A DNA stretch of 64,000 nt from Trichococcus shcherbakoviae (GCF_963666195.1 NZ_OY762653.1:1-64000), one strand, 5' to 3'; shown: positions 19,598 through 30,647, numbered from the stretch's first letter. The notes: generated by a model not told the origin, from the letters alone. Numbers and translations are program-made.

Positions 19598-20560
19598 ATG
19601 GAAATAATGCATATACATCATCCCTATGACCAAAAAATGATACCGGACGAGCAAGTCGTGTTGGCGTTGGGATACTTTGATGGCGTCCATCGAGGACATC
19701 AAGAAGTGATCAAAAGGGCAAAGGAAGTTGCCGAAAAGAAGAACCTCAAAATTGCCGTCATGAGCTTCAATCATCACCCTAGCATCGTGTTCCAGAAGAT
19801 GAACCCGGAAACGATGCAGTATTTGTCGACCGTCAACCGCAAAGCTGAAATATTGGAGAGCCTGGGCGTTGATTATTTTTTCGTCATCTCTTTTACATCT
19901 GCCTTTGCTTCATTAAGACCGCAGGAATTTGTCGACCAATACATTTGCGGCTTGCATGCTGCCGCAGTCGTCGCCGGTTTCGATTACACCTATGGGCCAA
20001 GAGAAATTGCTGATATGAAGCAATTGGTGAACTATGCAAAAGACCGCTTCGAAGTCATCGAAGTTGCCGAATTGAAGAACGAAGCCGAAAAAATCAGCTC
20101 CACGCATATCCGGGAAGCGTTAGCCGAAGGGGATATGGAGAAAGCGAATGCGTATTTAGGTTATGTCTATCAGATCGACGGCACCGTCATCCATGGCGAT
20201 GCGCGCGGCAGGTTATTGGGTTTCCCGACTGCCAATATCCAGACCGAAAAACACACACGCTTGCCAAGGAATGGCGTTTATATCGTGAGCATCAGAGTGA
20301 GCGGAACTTGGTACCGCGGCACGGCTTCGATAGGGCACAATATCACGTTTGAAGCTGACCGCGACAAAACCGTGGAAGTGTACATATTGGACTTCGATAA
20401 AATGATCTACGGCGAGGATGTAACCGTCAGATGGCACCATTTTATCCGCAGCGAAATCAAATTTTCGGGCGTCGACCAACTGATCGCGCAGCTTAAAAGT
20501 GATGAAGCGGATACGATCGCCTATTTTAAGGATCACCCCTTGGATGAGGTGACCCTCTAA
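19598..20560 (+). CDS. ribF: Bifunctional riboflavin kinase / FAD synthetase
   Basis: Converts riboflavin to FMN and FMN to FAD. 320 residues. The N-terminal nucleotidyltransferase domain has GYFDGVHRGH (25-34) and the ISSTHIREAL motif. The C-terminal kinase domain starts with GRLLGFPTANI and contains the barrel residues of YRGTASIGHN. Its stop codon TAA is followed immediately by the ATG of hemW, so the two are in one transcript. In Bacillus rpsO follows ribF; here hemW does. Confidence 0.96.
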   Translation: MEIMHIHHPYDQKMIPDEQVVLALGYFDGVHRGHQEVIKRAKEVAEKKNLKIAVMSFNHHPSIVFQKMNPETMQYLSTVNRKAEILESLGVDYFFVISFTSAFASLRPQEFVDQYICGLHAAAVVAGFDYTYGPREIADMKQLVNYAKDRFEVIEVAELKNEAEKISSTHIREALAEGDMEKANAYLGYVYQIDGTVIHGDARGRLLGFPTANIQTEKHTRLPRNGVYIVSIRVSGTWYRGTASIGHNITFEADRDKTVEVYILDFDKMIYGEDVTVRWHHFIRSEIKFSGVDQLIAQLKSDEADTIAYFKDHPLDEVTL

Positions 20561-21691
20561 ATGGCAGCGGCTTATTTGCATATCCCTTTCTGCGAACACA
20601 TCTGTTTCTATTGCGACTTCAATAAAGTGTTCCTGGAAGGCCAGCCGGTCGATGAATACGTTGATGCTTTGGTAAAGGAAATGCAGTTGTCGAAGCAGTT
20701 GCACCCTCAAGAAGAGATCAGCACTTTCTATATCGGCGGCGGCACACCGACGACGCTGAATGAGCGCCAGTTGGAGAAGTTGTTGAACGGCATCCGTAGC
20801 ACCTACTCCTTGCCGAAGGGAGCCGAGTTCACGATGGAAGCCAATCCGGAAAGTATTTCGTTCGAGAAGCTGAAGATCATGCGTGATTATGGGGTCAACC
20901 GTTTGAGCATGGGGGTGCAATCCTTTAATAACGACATCCTGAAAAAAATCGGCCGCATCCACACAGCCGAGCAGGTATACACTTCCGTGGCTGATGCCCG
21001 CAGAGCCGGATTCGAAAACATGACCATCGATCTGATCTTCCGCCTTCCGAACCAAACGATGGCTGATTTTGAAGACAGTCTGAAAAAAGCTCTGGAATTG
21101 GATTTGCCGCATTACTCGATCTATGCCTTGATCCTTGAGAACAAGACGGTGTTTTATAACTTGATGCGTCAAGGGAAATTGCCGTTGCCTTCAGAGGACA
21201 CGGAAGCCGATATGTATGCACTGGCTATCGAGACGATGTCAAAAAACGGCAGGAATCAATACGAAATCTCCAACTTTGCGTTGCCGGGCTACGAATCCCA
21301 GCACAATCTCACCTATTGGAAAAATGAGTCCTATTTTGGTTTCGGAGCCGGAGCGCACGGCTATATCGATGGGATCCGCTACCACAATCATGGACCGATC
21401 CAGCAGTATCTGGCGCCATTGCGCGAGAACAGTCTGCCGATCATCCGTGAGCAGAGGTTATCAAAAAATGAACAGATGGAAGAAGAAATGATTCTGGGTC
21501 TGCGCACGATGGTGGGCGTCAGCCAAAAACATTTTGCCGAGAAATTCCAGACCCCGCTGTTGGACCAGTATGCTGCCGTCATCGCGGATTTGGTCGCGGA
21601 CGGCCTGCTGCTGGTCGATGGCGACAGGATCCGTTTGACCCAAAGAGGCGTTTTCCTAGGCAACGAAGTATTCCGTTCTTTCTTGATGTGA
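20561..21691 (+). CDS. hemW: Radical SAM haem chaperone HemW (coproporphyrinogen oxidase-like)
   Basis: 376 residues. The radical SAM cluster motif FCEHICFYCDF (Cys11, 15, 18) is followed by GGGTPTTL and the SAM-binding FTMEANPE, with the HemW C-terminal domain (ISNFALPGYESQHNLTYWKNESYFGFGAGAHGY). It lacks the extra N-terminal residues of true HemN. HemW proteins traffic haem rather than oxidise coproporphyrinogen, and annotation as hemN is a common error. It starts directly on the ribF stop and precedes the heat-shock operon, as in Bacillus. Confidence 0.92.
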   Translation: MAAAYLHIPFCEHICFYCDFNKVFLEGQPVDEYVDALVKEMQLSKQLHPQEEISTFYIGGGTPTTLNERQLEKLLNGIRSTYSLPKGAEFTMEANPESISFEKLKIMRDYGVNRLSMGVQSFNNDILKKIGRIHTAEQVYTSVADARRAGFENMTIDLIFRLPNQTMADFEDSLKKALELDLPHYSIYALILENKTVFYNLMRQGKLPLPSEDTEADMYALAIETMSKNGRNQYEISNFALPGYESQHNLTYWKNESYFGFGAGAHGYIDGIRYHNHGPIQQYLAPLRENSLPIIREQRLSKNEQMEEEMILGLRTMVGVSQKHFAEKFQTPLLDQYAAVIADLVADGLLLVDGDRIRLTQRGVFLGNEVFRSFLM

Positions 21692-21746
21692 ATCCGTTAA
21701 TTGCCTTTGGCGTGCCCATAATCTTATGGAAAATGATTGTATTCCG

Positions 21747-21775
21747 TTGACAAAGCCTGTTACCCATGATAAATT
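21747..21775 (+). promoter_or_regulatory. Heat-shock operon promoter (TTGACA-17-TAAATT)
   Basis: A perfect TTGACA (21747-21752), 17-base spacer and TAAATT (21770-21775). The CIRCE operator begins 10 bases downstream of the -10, over the expected transcription start. Confidence 0.85.
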
Positions 21776-21784
21776 TATTTATGG

Positions 21785-21811
21785 TTAGCACTCATTAAGG
21801 TCAAGTGCTAA
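21785..21811 (+). promoter_or_regulatory. CIRCE operator, HrcA binding site
   Basis: TTAGCACTC-N9-AAGTGCTAA. The consensus is TTAGCACTC-N9-GAGTGCTAA, so there is one mismatch at the inner base of the right arm. It lies between the promoter and hrcA. Confidence 0.95.
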
Positions 21812-21826
21812 AGTGAGGTGAAAATC

Positions 21827-22861
21827 TTGTTAACAGAAAGACAGTTGCTAGTTTTGGATTTAATTGTCAGGCATTACATCGAATTCGAGGAGCCTATCGG
21901 ATCGAAGACGCTTCTGAAGGAATCTGCTTTGTCTCTAAGTTCCGCCACGATCCGCAACGAAATGATGCGGATCGAAGAACTGGGGTTCCTGGAAAAGATG
22001 CATTCTTCATCCGGCAGGATACCTTCCATCCAAGGCTACCGTTACTATGTCGACCAACTAATGGGCAAAGAAAGCGAAGAAGTCGCTGACGATGTCAAAC
22101 AGACGATCAAGCATGGTTTTCAGAATCCTTACCGGGAAGTCCAGCAGGTCGTCGAAAAATCAGCTGAAATGTTGTCGTTTTTGACGAATTATACCGCTTT
22201 GGCGATCGGTCCTGAAACAAAGGACAGCCGATTGACGGGTTTCCGATTGGTCGCGCTCAATGAAGGACATGTGATGGCCATCTTGGTGACTGATAAAGGA
22301 CATGTGGAAAATCAGATTTTTTCTGTTTCGCCAGGCTTCTCGGCCACTGAGATAGAAAAAATCGTCAACATCTTCAATCAGGAACTTGTAGGCCGCACGC
22401 TGCAGGAAGTATTCATCAAACTGCAAACGGACATTCCGGTGATTATCCGGAAGTACGTCGATGCAAAAATCGATTTCACGGCGATCTTCAATGACATCGT
22501 GGCGAAGTTGGAGCATGACCGCTTCCATGTGGGCGGCAGCATGAACCTTCTGAACCATTTGGATGCGACGATGGACAAGAACAAAGTCAAGGCCATTTTA
22601 AGCATGCTGAATGGGTCTCCGGACATCCATGCGCTTTTTTCAAACCCAAACGACGGCGTCGGCGTCAAGATCGGAACGGAATTGGACAATGAGCTGTTGC
22701 ATAATTTTAGCCTGATCACGGCTACCTATGACACGGCCGGCAACGGTAAGGGCCTGATCGCATTACTGGGGCCAACCAATATGCCTTATCAAAAAATGAT
22801 CAGTATCATGAAATTTATGCGTTACGAACTTTCTGATAGCTTGAATGATCTGAACAAATAA
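21827..22861 (+). CDS. hrcA: Heat-inducible transcription repressor HrcA
   Basis: Represses its own operon by binding CIRCE. About 344 residues. The N-terminal winged helix reads LTERQLLVLDLIVRHYIEFEEPIGSKTLL and SSATIRNEMMRIEELGFLEKMHSSSGRIPS, followed by the GAF-like and dimerisation domains. A GTG at 21818 extends the frame, but it sits on the Shine-Dalgarno; TTG at 21827 follows GAGGTG by 6 bases and matches the family start M-LT-x-RQ. It is the first gene of hrcA-grpE-dnaK-dnaJ and is autoregulated through the CIRCE upstream. Confidence 0.95.
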   Translation: MLTERQLLVLDLIVRHYIEFEEPIGSKTLLKESALSLSSATIRNEMMRIEELGFLEKMHSSSGRIPSIQGYRYYVDQLMGKESEEVADDVKQTIKHGFQNPYREVQQVVEKSAEMLSFLTNYTALAIGPETKDSRLTGFRLVALNEGHVMAILVTDKGHVENQIFSVSPGFSATEIEKIVNIFNQELVGRTLQEVFIKLQTDIPVIIRKYVDAKIDFTAIFNDIVAKLEHDRFHVGGSMNLLNHLDATMDKNKVKAILSMLNGSPDIHALFSNPNDGVGVKIGTELDNELLHNFSLITATYDTAGNGKGLIALLGPTNMPYQKMISIMKFMRYELSDSLNDLNK

Positions 22862-22883
22862 GCACGACAAAGGAGATTTTGAA

Positions 22884-23420
22884 GTGGACAATAACGAAGA
22901 ATTAGTGGATCAGGAACAAGCGACCGTTGATACAACGGTTGTCGAGAGTCAAGAGACGGTTGCGGAAGCAAGTGAGGTTGAAACCTTGAAAGCAACCTTG
23001 TCCGAAACGGAAGACCGTTTGTTGCGCCTGCAGGCTGAACTTGCCAATATCCAGAAGCGCAACGCGAAAGAAAGACAGGATGCGGCGAAATACCGTTCCC
23101 AGTCATTGGCGCAGGAATTGTTGCCGGTGATGGACAGTTTGGAAAGAGCTTTGGAAATTGAAGTGGAAGATGAAAAATCATTGAACCTGAAAAAAGGTTT
23201 GGAAATGGTCATGAATCTATTCACTGATGCTTTCGCCAAAGAAGGCATCACTTCGATCGATCCGATCGGTCAGCCTTTCGATCCGAATTTCCATCAATCG
23301 ATCCAAGTACTGCCGGCTGCCGAAGGGCAAGCGCCTGATACAGTCGTAGCGGTATTTCAAAAAGGCTACGCTTTGAAGGAACGTGTGTTAAGACCAGCAA
23401 TGGTCGTTGTGTCACAATAA
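22884..23420 (+). CDS. grpE: Nucleotide exchange factor GrpE
   Basis: Releases ADP from DnaK. 178 residues. An acidic unstructured N-terminus and a long coiled coil (about 35-90) are followed by the conserved GLEMVMNLFTDAFAKEGI and the beta-domain FDPNFHQSIQVLP. The start is GTG, with AAAGGAG 7 bases upstream. It lies between hrcA and dnaK in the CIRCE-controlled operon. Confidence 0.96.
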   Translation: MDNNEELVDQEQATVDTTVVESQETVAEASEVETLKATLSETEDRLLRLQAELANIQKRNAKERQDAAKYRSQSLAQELLPVMDSLERALEIEVEDEKSLNLKKGLEMVMNLFTDAFAKEGITSIDPIGQPFDPNFHQSIQVLPAAEGQAPDTVVAVFQKGYALKERVLRPAMVVVSQ

Positions 23421-23438
23421 TTGTATTGATAAACATAA

Positions 23439-25286
<1,848 letters not shown>

Positions 25287-25297
25287 TCAACTCTAAC

Positions 25298-25334
25298 GAG
25301 AGGAAGCCAACGCTTAACTGCATTGGCTTCTCTC
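25298..25334 (+). other. Hairpin between dnaK and dnaJ
   Basis: GAGAGGAAGCCAA / TTGGCTTCTCTC with a 12-base loop. There is no T-tract after it, so it is more likely a processing or mRNA-stability element, or a weak attenuator, than a terminator. Confidence 0.6.
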
Positions 25335-25385
25335 ACTGTATAGAGATAAAATGTTCAGATGAAGCCAATCAATGGAGGCGAAACA

Positions 25386-26528
25386 ATGGCGAAGAGAGAT
25401 TATTACGATGTCTTGGGTGTGTCGAAGGATGCCACAGACGATGAGATAAAAAAAGCTTACCGGAAACTTTCCAAGAAGTTCCACCCGGATGTCAACAAAG
25501 AAGCGGGCGCAGAAGACAAATTCAAGGAGCTTGCTGAAGCTTACGAAGTATTGAGCGACGGCAATAAACGCGCAGCCTATGACCAATACGGCCATGCCAG
25601 CACCGATCCAAACTTTGGCGCAGGCGGAGGCTATGGTGGCGGCGGCTTCGGCGGTTTCTCGGGCGGTTTTGAAGATATCTTTGATTCCTTTTTCGGAGGC
25701 GGCGGCGGTCGCGGCAGAAATCCGAATGCTCCCCGTCAAGGGTCTGATTTACAATACCGTATCCATCTTACATTTGAAGAAGCGATATTCGGGAAGAAAG
25801 AAACCATCCGTTACAAACGTGATGAAGAATGTAAAACATGTAGTGGTTCAGGCGCAAAACCGGGCACGCAGCCGAAAACATGTTCGAAATGTCATGGTTC
25901 CGGAGCGGTCGGTGTCGAAAGAAATACGCCTTTCGGCCGTGTGATGACGCAAGCAGTCTGTGATGTCTGTTCCGGAACGGGTAAGGAAATCACGGATAAA
26001 TGTACAACGTGCCACGGACGCGGGCATGTCGAAGCCGATCACTCTGTGGCTGTCACCATCCCTCCAGGCGTCGACGATGGACAACAGATGCGCTTGAATG
26101 GACAGGGCGAAGTCGGCAGCAATGGCGGCCCGTATGGTGATCTTTATGTCGTTTTCCAAGTGGAACCAAGCGATATTTTCGATCGCGAAGGGACAGAGAT
26201 CCATTACACGCTTCCGATCAGCTTCGCTCAAGCAGCTTTGGGTGATGAGATTGAAGTGCCGACCGTGCATGGCAAGGTCAAGCTGAAGATTCCTGCCGGG
26301 ACACAAACGGGCACGAATTTCCGCCTGAAAGGCAAAGGGGCGCCACGCTTGCGTGGAACCGGAAATGGTGATCAGCACGTCAAAGTGACTGTCGTCACAC
26401 CGAAGAACCTTAGCGAGAAGCAAAGAGAGGCAATCCGCGCATTCGCAGCAGCAGGCGGCGATACGTTGGTGGAAGATGACGCCAATTTTTTTGATAAAGT
26501 TAAGGACGCCTTCAAAAATAAAAAATAA
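25386..26528 (+). CDS. dnaJ: Hsp40 co-chaperone DnaJ
   Basis: Stimulates DnaK ATPase and delivers substrates. 380 residues. The J domain has the HPD motif in [11 protein letters not shown], a glycine/phenylalanine-rich linker follows, then four zinc-finger repeats: [24 protein letters not shown] and CTTCHGRG. The C-terminal substrate-binding domains include [19 protein letters not shown]. The frame starts 9 codons earlier, but GGAGG lies before the ATG at 25386 and [10 protein letters not shown] is the family N-terminus. It is the last gene of the heat-shock operon. Confidence 0.97.
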   Translation: MAKRDYYDVLGVSKDATDDEIKKAYRKLSKKFHPDVNKEAGAEDKFKELAEAYEVLSDGNKRAAYDQYGHASTDPNFGAGGGYGGGGFGGFSGGFEDIFDSFFGGGGGRGRNPNAPRQGSDLQYRIHLTFEEAIFGKKETIRYKRDEECKTCSGSGAKPGTQPKTCSKCHGSGAVGVERNTPFGRVMTQAVCDVCSGTGKEITDKCTTCHGRGHVEADHSVAVTIPPGVDDGQQMRLNGQGEVGSNGGPYGDLYVVFQVEPSDIFDREGTEIHYTLPISFAQAALGDEIEVPTVHGKVKLKIPAGTQTGTNFRLKGKGAPRLRGTGNGDQHVKVTVVTPKNLSEKQREAIRAFAAAGGDTLVEDDANFFDKVKDAFKNKK

Positions 26529-26536
26529 ATAAGCCA

Positions 26537-26581
26537 AAAGAATCGGTGCGTTGGAAACAGCAAAGCACCGGTTCTTTTTTT
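26537..26581 (+). terminator. dnaJ (heat-shock operon) terminator
   Basis: AAAGAATCGGTGC / GCACCGGTTCTTTTTTT with a 15-base loop and one G-U pair. Confidence 0.88.
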
Positions 26582-26596
26582 GTCCCTAGACTATTC

Positions 26597-26690
26597 TGTT
26601 AGAGTTTTTGTAACTAACATGAGGACCAATAACACTTTTTTTATAGAAAAAGAATAAATATTCTCTAATTTCTTGATGTAAGGGGTTACA
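26597..26690 (+). promoter_or_regulatory. Candidate operators upstream of pckA (two inverted repeats)
   Basis: TGTTAG-N11-CTAACA at 26597-26619 and TGTAA-GGGG-TTACA at 26677-26690; the second overlaps the -35 hexamer. The arms are short, so chance is possible for each, and the regulator is not known. The position in front of a gluconeogenic gene makes control by carbon source plausible (inference). Confidence 0.35.
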
Positions 26691-26713
26691 TTTTGCTGAA
26701 ATAGGATTATAAT
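26685..26713 (+). promoter_or_regulatory. pckA promoter (GTTACA-17-TATAAT)
   Basis: A perfect -10 TATAAT (26708-26713), 17 bases after GTTACA (26685-26690). The -35 is also the right arm of the inverted repeat TGTAAGGGGTTACA, suggesting an overlapping operator. Confidence 0.7.
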
Positions 26714-26742
26714 GGAACTATCAAATAAAAGAGGTGACTTAA

Positions 26743-28389
26743 ATGGCTACTATAGAATCGTTCAATAGATCCGAATTAAAGAAGTCCAACCCTTTACTTA
26801 CGAAATTCCGGACAACGGTCGAAACAGCTTTTTATGGCAAAAACATGCAGGAAGTCACGGACATGACGGAAGCCTATCAACTCGCACTGAACGCTGCAGG
26901 TGTGGTCGTGACCGACCTGCCTGTGCTGCATGCAAAAGAATTGGGCTTGCCTGAGGATGCCAAGGTCCTTGTCGAAAACGGCGGCAGAATCATTGGCCGG
27001 ACTGCCCGCGCCAAACGGATCATCGGCGAGAACAAGGAAGAGGACGAAATACTTCAAGCCATCATCATGGATGTCATTTATCAAAACAGACTGCGCCATT
27101 ATTATAAAGCGACAGGCTATGTAGGCTTGGATAAAGATTTCATCATCAAGGCGCACATCGCCTTTCCCGAAGGAAACGAAAACAATCTCTACTCCTGGTT
27201 ATTGAACTTCCAGTGGGAAAGCCCGGAATATCAGGAAATGTATGCCCATTCGAAAGCTTACAACGAAGGCGATATCTACATCTACACGGATCCAGACTGG
27301 CGCCATCCGGATTATCCGCTCGGTGTGGCTATCTTCGAGCCAGATAAAAACGTGGCCTGTATCCTCGGAATGCAGTATTTCGGTGAGTTCAAAAAAGGCA
27401 CATTGACGCTGGCTTGGGGAACCGGTCATCGCAATGGATACGTTGCTTGCCATGGTGGCCAAAAACACTTCCGTCTGCCTAATGGCGGTTCGTATGTCGC
27501 TTCCTTCTTCGGGCTTTCGGGTTCTGGCAAATCGACATTGACCCATTCGAAGCACGACAACAAATATGAAGTGAAAGTGCTGCATGACGATGCCTTCCTG
27601 ATCGATTTGACGGATGGATCCTCCATCGCGTTGGAACCTTCCTATTTCGATAAAACCCAGGATTATCCCGCCGATCATCCTGAACAGAACTATTTCGTTA
27701 CTGTCCAGAATGTGGGAGTGACAAAGGATCATGACGGCAAAATTGTGCTGGTCACCGAAGATATCCGCAACGGCAACGGACGTACAGTCAAATCACGCTA
27801 TTCCACTCCGAACCGCGTGGATAAGTTCGAAGAACCGATCAATGCTGTCTACTGGATCATGAAGGACGATGCTTTGCCGCCGTTGGTGAAGGTGGACGAT
27901 GCTGTCTTGGCGGCAACTTTCGGCACGACGCTGGCTACGAAACGTACGACTGCTGAAACGTTGAAGAAAGGCGAGTCGACCGATACACTGGTCATCGAAC
28001 CATTCGCAAATCCGTTCCGGGTCTATCCATTGGTTGAGGATTATGACGGCTTCAAAGAATTGTTGTCTCACGAACAGGTTGACTGCTACATCATCAATAC
28101 CGGATTTTTCATGGGTAAAAAAATACCGAAGGAAGTGTCTCTAGGCGTTATCGAAAGTGTCGTTGAAGGGACAGCATCATTCGTGCCATTCGGTGCTGCA
28201 CCGCATCTCAGCTATCTGCCGGTAGAAGGCTTCAATCCCGATTTTGAAGACAAAGACTATACGAAGTTGGTGAGAAGACGCATGCAATTGCGGGAGGATT
28301 TCTTGGAAGAATTCAATGCTGCCCATCCGAGTATGCCGCTGCCTGATGAATCCATCCAAGCATTGCAAAATATCATTGATGCTTTCTAA
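26743..28389 (+). CDS. pckA: Phosphoenolpyruvate carboxykinase (ATP), divergent form
   Basis: Interconverts oxaloacetate + ATP and PEP + CO2 + ADP. 548 residues. The PEPCK P-loop GLSGSGKST lies at 257-265, preceded by YFGEFKKGTLTL, equivalent to the YGGEMKKG region. The kinase-2 motif is HDDAFLIDL (281-289), and ADP-binding residues are likely in EDIRNGNGRTV. It differs from the Escherichia coli type: the GRSPKDK substrate loop has no exact match (GRTARAKR is the nearest), and GDDEHGW is replaced by HDDAFLIDL. Class membership is confident; reaction direction and kinetics are not. It is monocistronic with its own promoter and AGAGGTGA Shine-Dalgarno. Confidence 0.87.
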   Translation: MATIESFNRSELKKSNPLLTKFRTTVETAFYGKNMQEVTDMTEAYQLALNAAGVVVTDLPVLHAKELGLPEDAKVLVENGGRIIGRTARAKRIIGENKEEDEILQAIIMDVIYQNRLRHYYKATGYVGLDKDFIIKAHIAFPEGNENNLYSWLLNFQWESPEYQEMYAHSKAYNEGDIYIYTDPDWRHPDYPLGVAIFEPDKNVACILGMQYFGEFKKGTLTLAWGTGHRNGYVACHGGQKHFRLPNGGSYVASFFGLSGSGKSTLTHSKHDNKYEVKVLHDDAFLIDLTDGSSIALEPSYFDKTQDYPADHPEQNYFVTVQNVGVTKDHDGKIVLVTEDIRNGNGRTVKSRYSTPNRVDKFEEPINAVYWIMKDDALPPLVKVDDAVLAATFGTTLATKRTTAETLKKGESTDTLVIEPFANPFRVYPLVEDYDGFKELLSHEQVDCYIINTGFFMGKKIPKEVSLGVIESVVEGTASFVPFGAAPHLSYLPVEGFNPDFEDKDYTKLVRRRMQLREDFLEEFNAAHPSMPLPDESIQALQNIIDAF

Positions 28390-28400
28390 GTTTAAGTGGG

Positions 28401-28517
28401 AAAAGCGGAACGGGTTCGTTCAGCCCTGAAAGAAATTTAGGAAATCGTGCCGACTGAGCATCGTAGAGCGCAATAGGCACGATTTATCTAATTTCCGAAG
28501 GGCTAACCCGTGTAGCT
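28401..28517 (+). repeat. Hairpin-forming intergenic repeat element downstream of pckA
   Basis: About 117 bases that fold into a long interrupted hairpin. Paired blocks: CGGGTT (28411-) with AACCCG, AGCCCT with AGGGCT, and AAATCGTGCC with GGCACGATTT. The terminal loop is about 24 bases. The first 24 bases recur exactly on the minus strand at 17618-17641, also just downstream of a gene. No reading frame or T-tract is present. It resembles a REP/MITE-like element; mobility is not shown. Confidence 0.7.
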
Positions 28518-28624
28518 AGACATCAATGTTGAATGCATGGAATATATTGAAAATTCGTGGAGCACCTACAGTGATGCGCTTTTAGTTTAATAAAATTGAC
28601 TTATTGCTTTATGTGTTCAGGAAA
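28518..28624. other. Unassigned part of the pckA-lepA gap
   Basis: I see no gene, clear promoter or terminator in this AT-rich segment. It separates the repeat element from the next terminator. Confidence 0.5.
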
Positions 28625-28656
28625 GAATCCGGTGGGGAGCCTCCGGATTCTTTTTT
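28625..28656 (+). terminator. Terminator upstream of lepA
   Basis: GAATCCGG / CCGGATTC, extended by GG/CC around a T-T mismatch, followed by TTTTTT. It would end read-through from pckA. Confidence 0.8.
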
Positions 28657-28708
28657 CACTTATTATCCAAACAAAAGTGAGAAAGACTTGCCAATCTGAG
28701 GCGGCGTC

Positions 28709-28737
28709 TTGTCATAAATGCTTTAGATTGGTATAAT
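28709..28737 (+). promoter_or_regulatory. lepA promoter (TTGTCA-17-TATAAT)
   Basis: TTGTCA (28709-28714), 17-base spacer, perfect TATAAT (28732-28737), 43 bases before the lepA ATG. Confidence 0.82.
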
Positions 28738-28780
28738 TTTCAAGTGAACGAATGGACGTCAGAGAAAGTGAGCAACGATA

Positions 28781-30604
28781 ATGAACTTAGAAGAGATGAA
28801 GCAACGACAAAAAAAGATAAGAAATTTTTCCATCATTGCCCATATTGACCATGGGAAATCCACATTGGCGGATAGAATTCTCCAAATGACTGATACAGTC
28901 GCCGATCGTGATATGCAAGCACAATTATTGGATTCCATGGACCTCGAAAGAGAACGAGGCATCACCATAAAACTAAACGCCGTCGAACTGACCTACAGAG
29001 CCGACGACGGAGAAGATTACATCTTCCATCTGATCGACACACCGGGACACGTCGACTTTACGTATGAAGTATCCCGCAGTTTGGCAGCCTGCGAAGGGGC
29101 TATTCTGGTAGTGGATGCAGCGCAAGGGGTCGAAGCACAAACCCTCGCCAACGTTTATTTGGCTTTGGACAACAACTTGGAAATCGTACCTGTCATCAAC
29201 AAAATCGATTTGCCTGCCGCAGATCCTGAACGTGTCAGGGCTGAGGTAGAGGATGTCATCGGAATCGATGCCAGCGATGCGGTTTTGGCGAGCGCGAAAA
29301 TCGGCTTGGGCATCCCTGAATTGCTTGAACAGATCGTCGCAAAAGTACCGGCTCCGGAAGGTGATCTGGAAGCGCCATTGCAAGCTTTGGTATTTGACTC
29401 GGTCTATGACCCATACCGGGGAGTCGTACTGAATATCCGGATCAAAAATGGTGTGGTCCGCCCAGGCGATATGATCAGATTCATGGCTAACGGTAAAGAG
29501 TACGAAGTCATCGAAGTAGGGATTTTCTCTCCGAAACCGATCAAGCGCGACTTTTTGATGGTCGGGGACGTCGGCTATTTGACTGCCGGCATCAAAACGA
29601 TCCAAGATACGCAGGTCGGTGACACAATCACTTTGGCGAACAATCCCGCCAGCGAAGCCCTGGCCGGCTACCGTAAAATGAATCCGATGGTGTACTGCGG
29701 TATTTACCCTGTTGATGCGTCGGACTTCAATGACTTGCGTGAAGCTTTGGAAAAACTGCAACTGAACGATGCTTCCTTGCAGTTCGAGGCGGAATCTTCG
29801 CAAGCACTCGGCTTCGGTTTCCGTACCGGATTTTTGGGCATGCTGCACATGGACGTCATCCAGGAACGGATCGAGCGCGAATTCGATCTGGATATCATCA
29901 CGACAGCACCATCTGTTATTTATCGCGTCAACAAAACCGATGGCGAATTTTTGGAAATCGACAACCCTTCGGAAATGCCCGATGCGACAACCATCGAAAG
30001 TATCGAAGAACCGTATGTCAAAGCAAGCATGATGGTGCCGAATGATTATGTCGGTGCCGTCATGGATATCGCCCAGAAGAAACGCGGCAATTTCATTACG
30101 ATGGATTATTTGGATGATTTCCGCGTCAATGTCGTCTATGAAATGCCCTTGTCAGAAATCATCTTTGATTTCTTCGACAGATTGAAATCAAGCACGAAGG
30201 GTTACGCTTCACTTGATTATGAATTGATCGGCTACCGCCCAAGCAAACTGGTCAAGATGGATATCCTCTTGAACGGGGAAGCAGTCGATGCCTTGAGTTT
30301 GATCGTGCATCGCGATTTCGCCTATGCCCGCGGGAAAATAATCACAGAAAAACTGCGCGGATTGATTCCACGCCAACAGTTCGAAGTTCCGATCCAGGCG
30401 ACGATCGGCAACAAGATCCTGGCACGGACTACCATCAAAGCTTTGCGCAAAAACGTACTGGCTAAATGTTACGGTGGGGATATTTCCCGTAAACGCAAAT
30501 TGCTTGATAAACAAAAAGAAGGTAAGAAGCGCATGAAGCAAGTCGGATCCGTCGAGGTCCCTCAAGAAGCCTTCATGGCCGTTCTGAAGATGGACGAGGA
30601 CTAA
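28781..30604 (+). CDS. lepA: Elongation factor 4 (LepA), ribosome back-translocase
   Basis: Translational GTPase that acts on stalled or mistranslocated ribosomes. 607 residues, normal length. G1 is [13 protein letters not shown] (19-31), G3 is [12 protein letters not shown] and G4 is [11 protein letters not shown]-like domains follow, then the LepA-specific C-terminal domain ending [29 protein letters not shown]-like. In Bacillus lepA precedes hemW; here it is separated from hemW by the heat-shock operon and pckA and has its own promoter. Confidence 0.97.
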   Translation: MNLEEMKQRQKKIRNFSIIAHIDHGKSTLADRILQMTDTVADRDMQAQLLDSMDLERERGITIKLNAVELTYRADDGEDYIFHLIDTPGHVDFTYEVSRSLAACEGAILVVDAAQGVEAQTLANVYLALDNNLEIVPVINKIDLPAADPERVRAEVEDVIGIDASDAVLASAKIGLGIPELLEQIVAKVPAPEGDLEAPLQALVFDSVYDPYRGVVLNIRIKNGVVRPGDMIRFMANGKEYEVIEVGIFSPKPIKRDFLMVGDVGYLTAGIKTIQDTQVGDTITLANNPASEALAGYRKMNPMVYCGIYPVDASDFNDLREALEKLQLNDASLQFEAESSQALGFGFRTGFLGMLHMDVIQERIEREFDLDIITTAPSVIYRVNKTDGEFLEIDNPSEMPDATTIESIEEPYVKASMMVPNDYVGAVMDIAQKKRGNFITMDYLDDFRVNVVYEMPLSEIIFDFFDRLKSSTKGYASLDYELIGYRPSKLVKMDILLNGEAVDALSLIVHRDFAYARGKIITEKLRGLIPRQQFEVPIQATIGNKILARTTIKALRKNVLAKCYGGDISRKRKLLDKQKEGKKRMKQVGSVEVPQEAFMAVLKMDED

Positions 30605-30647
30605 CCCGAAAGGGAGTCTGTAGATTCTTTGGAACAAATACAATTAG

